DNA of 64,000 nucleotides from Polyangium sp. y55x31 (GTDB lineage Bacteria; Myxococcota_A; Polyangia; Polyangiales; Polyangiaceae). Of this stretch, positions 62,991 to 64,000 are shown in pieces. The DNA is taken from contig NZ_JARZHG010000032.1 in the NCBI RefSeq assembly GCF_029946505.1, positions 62,001 to 126,000 on the forward strand. Direction: 5' to 3'. Made by a program: the position numbers and the translations under genes. Position 1 is the first letter of the stretch, and each line of letters starts with the position of its first letter. The notes under the pieces were generated by a model. That model saw nothing but the letters and a program-made list of their open reading frames with translations, was not told where the DNA came from and did no database searches.

Positions 62991-64000
62991 GTGAAGACCT
63001 CCCTGACTTCGGAGAACCTCCCCCACGCCACGCTCGCGCGGCTCGCCCAGGCGAACCGCGACTTCGTCCAGGCCTTCCCCGGCGAGCCCTCGCGCAGGCA
63101 GCCGGTGCACACGGTCTACGGCGGGGCGCATCTCTTCAAGGCGCGCACGTGCCAGCGATCCGGCGAGGTCGCGCTCGACGTGATGCGCACGTACGCGCCC
63201 GATCCCGTGACGTTCGCCCGCGCGCTCGGCCTCTCGTTCGCGAGCGCGCTGCCCGACGATCCGGCCGCGCTCGCGAACGCGCCCGCGGGCTCGCCTGGCT
63301 ACCTCGCGCGCCTCGTGCACGAGCGCGTGCTCGAGAAGCTCGCGCGTGAGCCCGTGGAGGACTTCCGCATCGACTTCGAGGATGGCTACGGAAACCGCCC
63401 GGACGCCGAGGAGGACGGGCACGCCGTCGCGGCTGCGGAGCAGGTCGCCGAGGCCGTCGCGAGCGGGACGGCGCCGCCGTTCATCGGGATCCGCATCAAG
63501 CCGCTGAACGAGGAGCTACGCGCGCGCAGCGTGCGGACGCTCGATCTGTTCGTGACGACGCTCGTGACCCGGCTCGGTGGACGTTTGCCCGAGGGGTTCG
63601 TCGTGACGTTGCCGAAGATCACGGTGCCCGAGCAGGTCGAGGCGCTCGTGTCGCTGCTCGAAGCGCTCGAAGCCGCGCTCGTGCTACCGCCGAAGTCGCT
63701 CCTGTTCGAGGTGATGGTGGAGACGACGCAGTCGATCTTCCTGCCGGACGGGCGCGTCGCACTGCCGCACCTGATGGCACTGGCGAAGGAGCGCTGCACG
63801 GGCGCGCACTTCGGGACGTACGACTACACGGCCGGTTGCAGCATCACGGCGGCGCACCAGCACATGGCGCATCCCGTGTGTGATTTCGCGAAACACGTGA
63901 TGAAGGTCTCGCTCGCGGGGACAGGCGTGCTCCTGTCGGACGGCGCGACGAACGTGATGCCGATCGGCCCGCATCGCGCGGCGGAAGGCGCGACGCTCGG
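62991..64000 (+). CDS. DUF6986-like / HpcH-aldolase-fold protein (3' end beyond window)
   Basis: Reads from GTG 62991 and stays open to base 64000, giving 336 residues so far. Features: VYGGAHLFKARTCQRSGEVA, EDFRIDFEDGYGNRPDAEE with acidic metal-binding-like residues, FIGIRIKPLNEELRARSVRT, FVVTLPKITVPEQVEALV, LLFEVMVETTQSIF and HFGTYDYTAGCSI. This fits the phosphoenolpyruvate-mutase/HpcH-aldolase-like barrel family DUF6986; reaction unknown. The start is 47 bases after the helicase stop, same strand. Confidence 0.8.
   Translation, partial: MKTSLTSENLPHATLARLAQANRDFVQAFPGEPSRRQPVHTVYGGAHLFKARTCQRSGEVALDVMRTYAPDPVTFARALGLSFASALPDDPAALANAPAGSPGYLARLVHERVLEKLAREPVEDFRIDFEDGYGNRPDAEEDGHAVAAAEQVAEAVASGTAPPFIGIRIKPLNEELRARSVRTLDLFVTTLVTRLGGRLPEGFVVTLPKITVPEQVEALVSLLEALEAALVLPPKSLLFEVMVETTQSIFLPDGRVALPHLMALAKERCTGAHFGTYDYTAGCSITAAHQHMAHPVCDFAKHVMKVSLAGTGVLLSDGATNVMPIGPHRAAEGATL

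Overview
The window is very GC-rich, almost fully coding and free of rRNA, tRNA, phage or insertion-sequence genes. It looks like the chromosome of a large-genome myxobacterium of the Polyangiales type. Pointers are MYXO-CTERM-like tails after Gly-Gly-Ser linkers, many Gly-rich or Cys-rich lipoproteins, a Hanks-type kinase with a periplasmic Ser/Ala tail, PEGA-domain proteins, PAS-STAS and V4R regulators, and long chains of genes with 4-base ATGA or GTGA overlaps. The genus assignment is inference.

Layout. 1-6506 (minus): a fatty acyl-AMP ligase cut by the left edge and two beta-propeller lipoproteins. 6580-17963: mixed genes, including a metallo-beta-lactamase-fold hydrolase, a benzoate-CoA-ligase-like enzyme, an FGE-like protein, a YkuE-type phosphoesterase, a LemA/TPM pair, a five-haem surface cytochrome and a glycosyltransferase. 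18071-24819 (plus): an eight-gene operon in which every junction overlaps. It encodes a small Gly-rich anchored protein, an FtsX-type permease and its ATPase, a His-rich membrane protein, an SDR that has lost its catalytic residues, a small membrane protein, a radical SAM enzyme and an intact SDR. 24833-28421 (minus): an unusual acyl carrier protein, two aldo/keto reductases, CutA and a lipoprotein. 28513-37549: GNAT and M20 enzymes, then a signalling block (V4R proteins, PAS-STAS protein, hybrid histidine kinase and a receiver-PAS paralogue of its front half).

37556-46694 is the most interesting region. A seven-gene minus-strand operon (hydroxyacyl-ACP dehydratase, four ketosynthase-fold genes, ketoreductase, nitroreductase) faces a divergent radical SAM-SDR pair. 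Two ketosynthases keep Cys-His-His. The other two have lost all three residues, and they alternate as active/degenerate, active/degenerate, like two KS/chain-length-factor heterodimers. The radical SAM-SDR pair is a paralogue of the one ending the 18071-24819 operon. Both radical SAM proteins have Cys-rich front ends and a C-terminal Cys motif reminiscent of tetraether/membrane-spanning lipid synthases. My working hypothesis is a reducing type II polyketide or fatty-acid pathway whose product is modified by radical chemistry and perhaps moved by the ABC system.

46695-64000: a second PAS-STAS protein, an arginase-family enzyme, a 155-base element with inverted ends and four internal hairpins, an iron alcohol dehydrogenase with a small ABM protein, a Ser/Thr kinase, a palindromic duplication of a two-gene surface module (53986-59300), a DUF3516-type helicase and a right-edge-truncated DUF6986-like protein.
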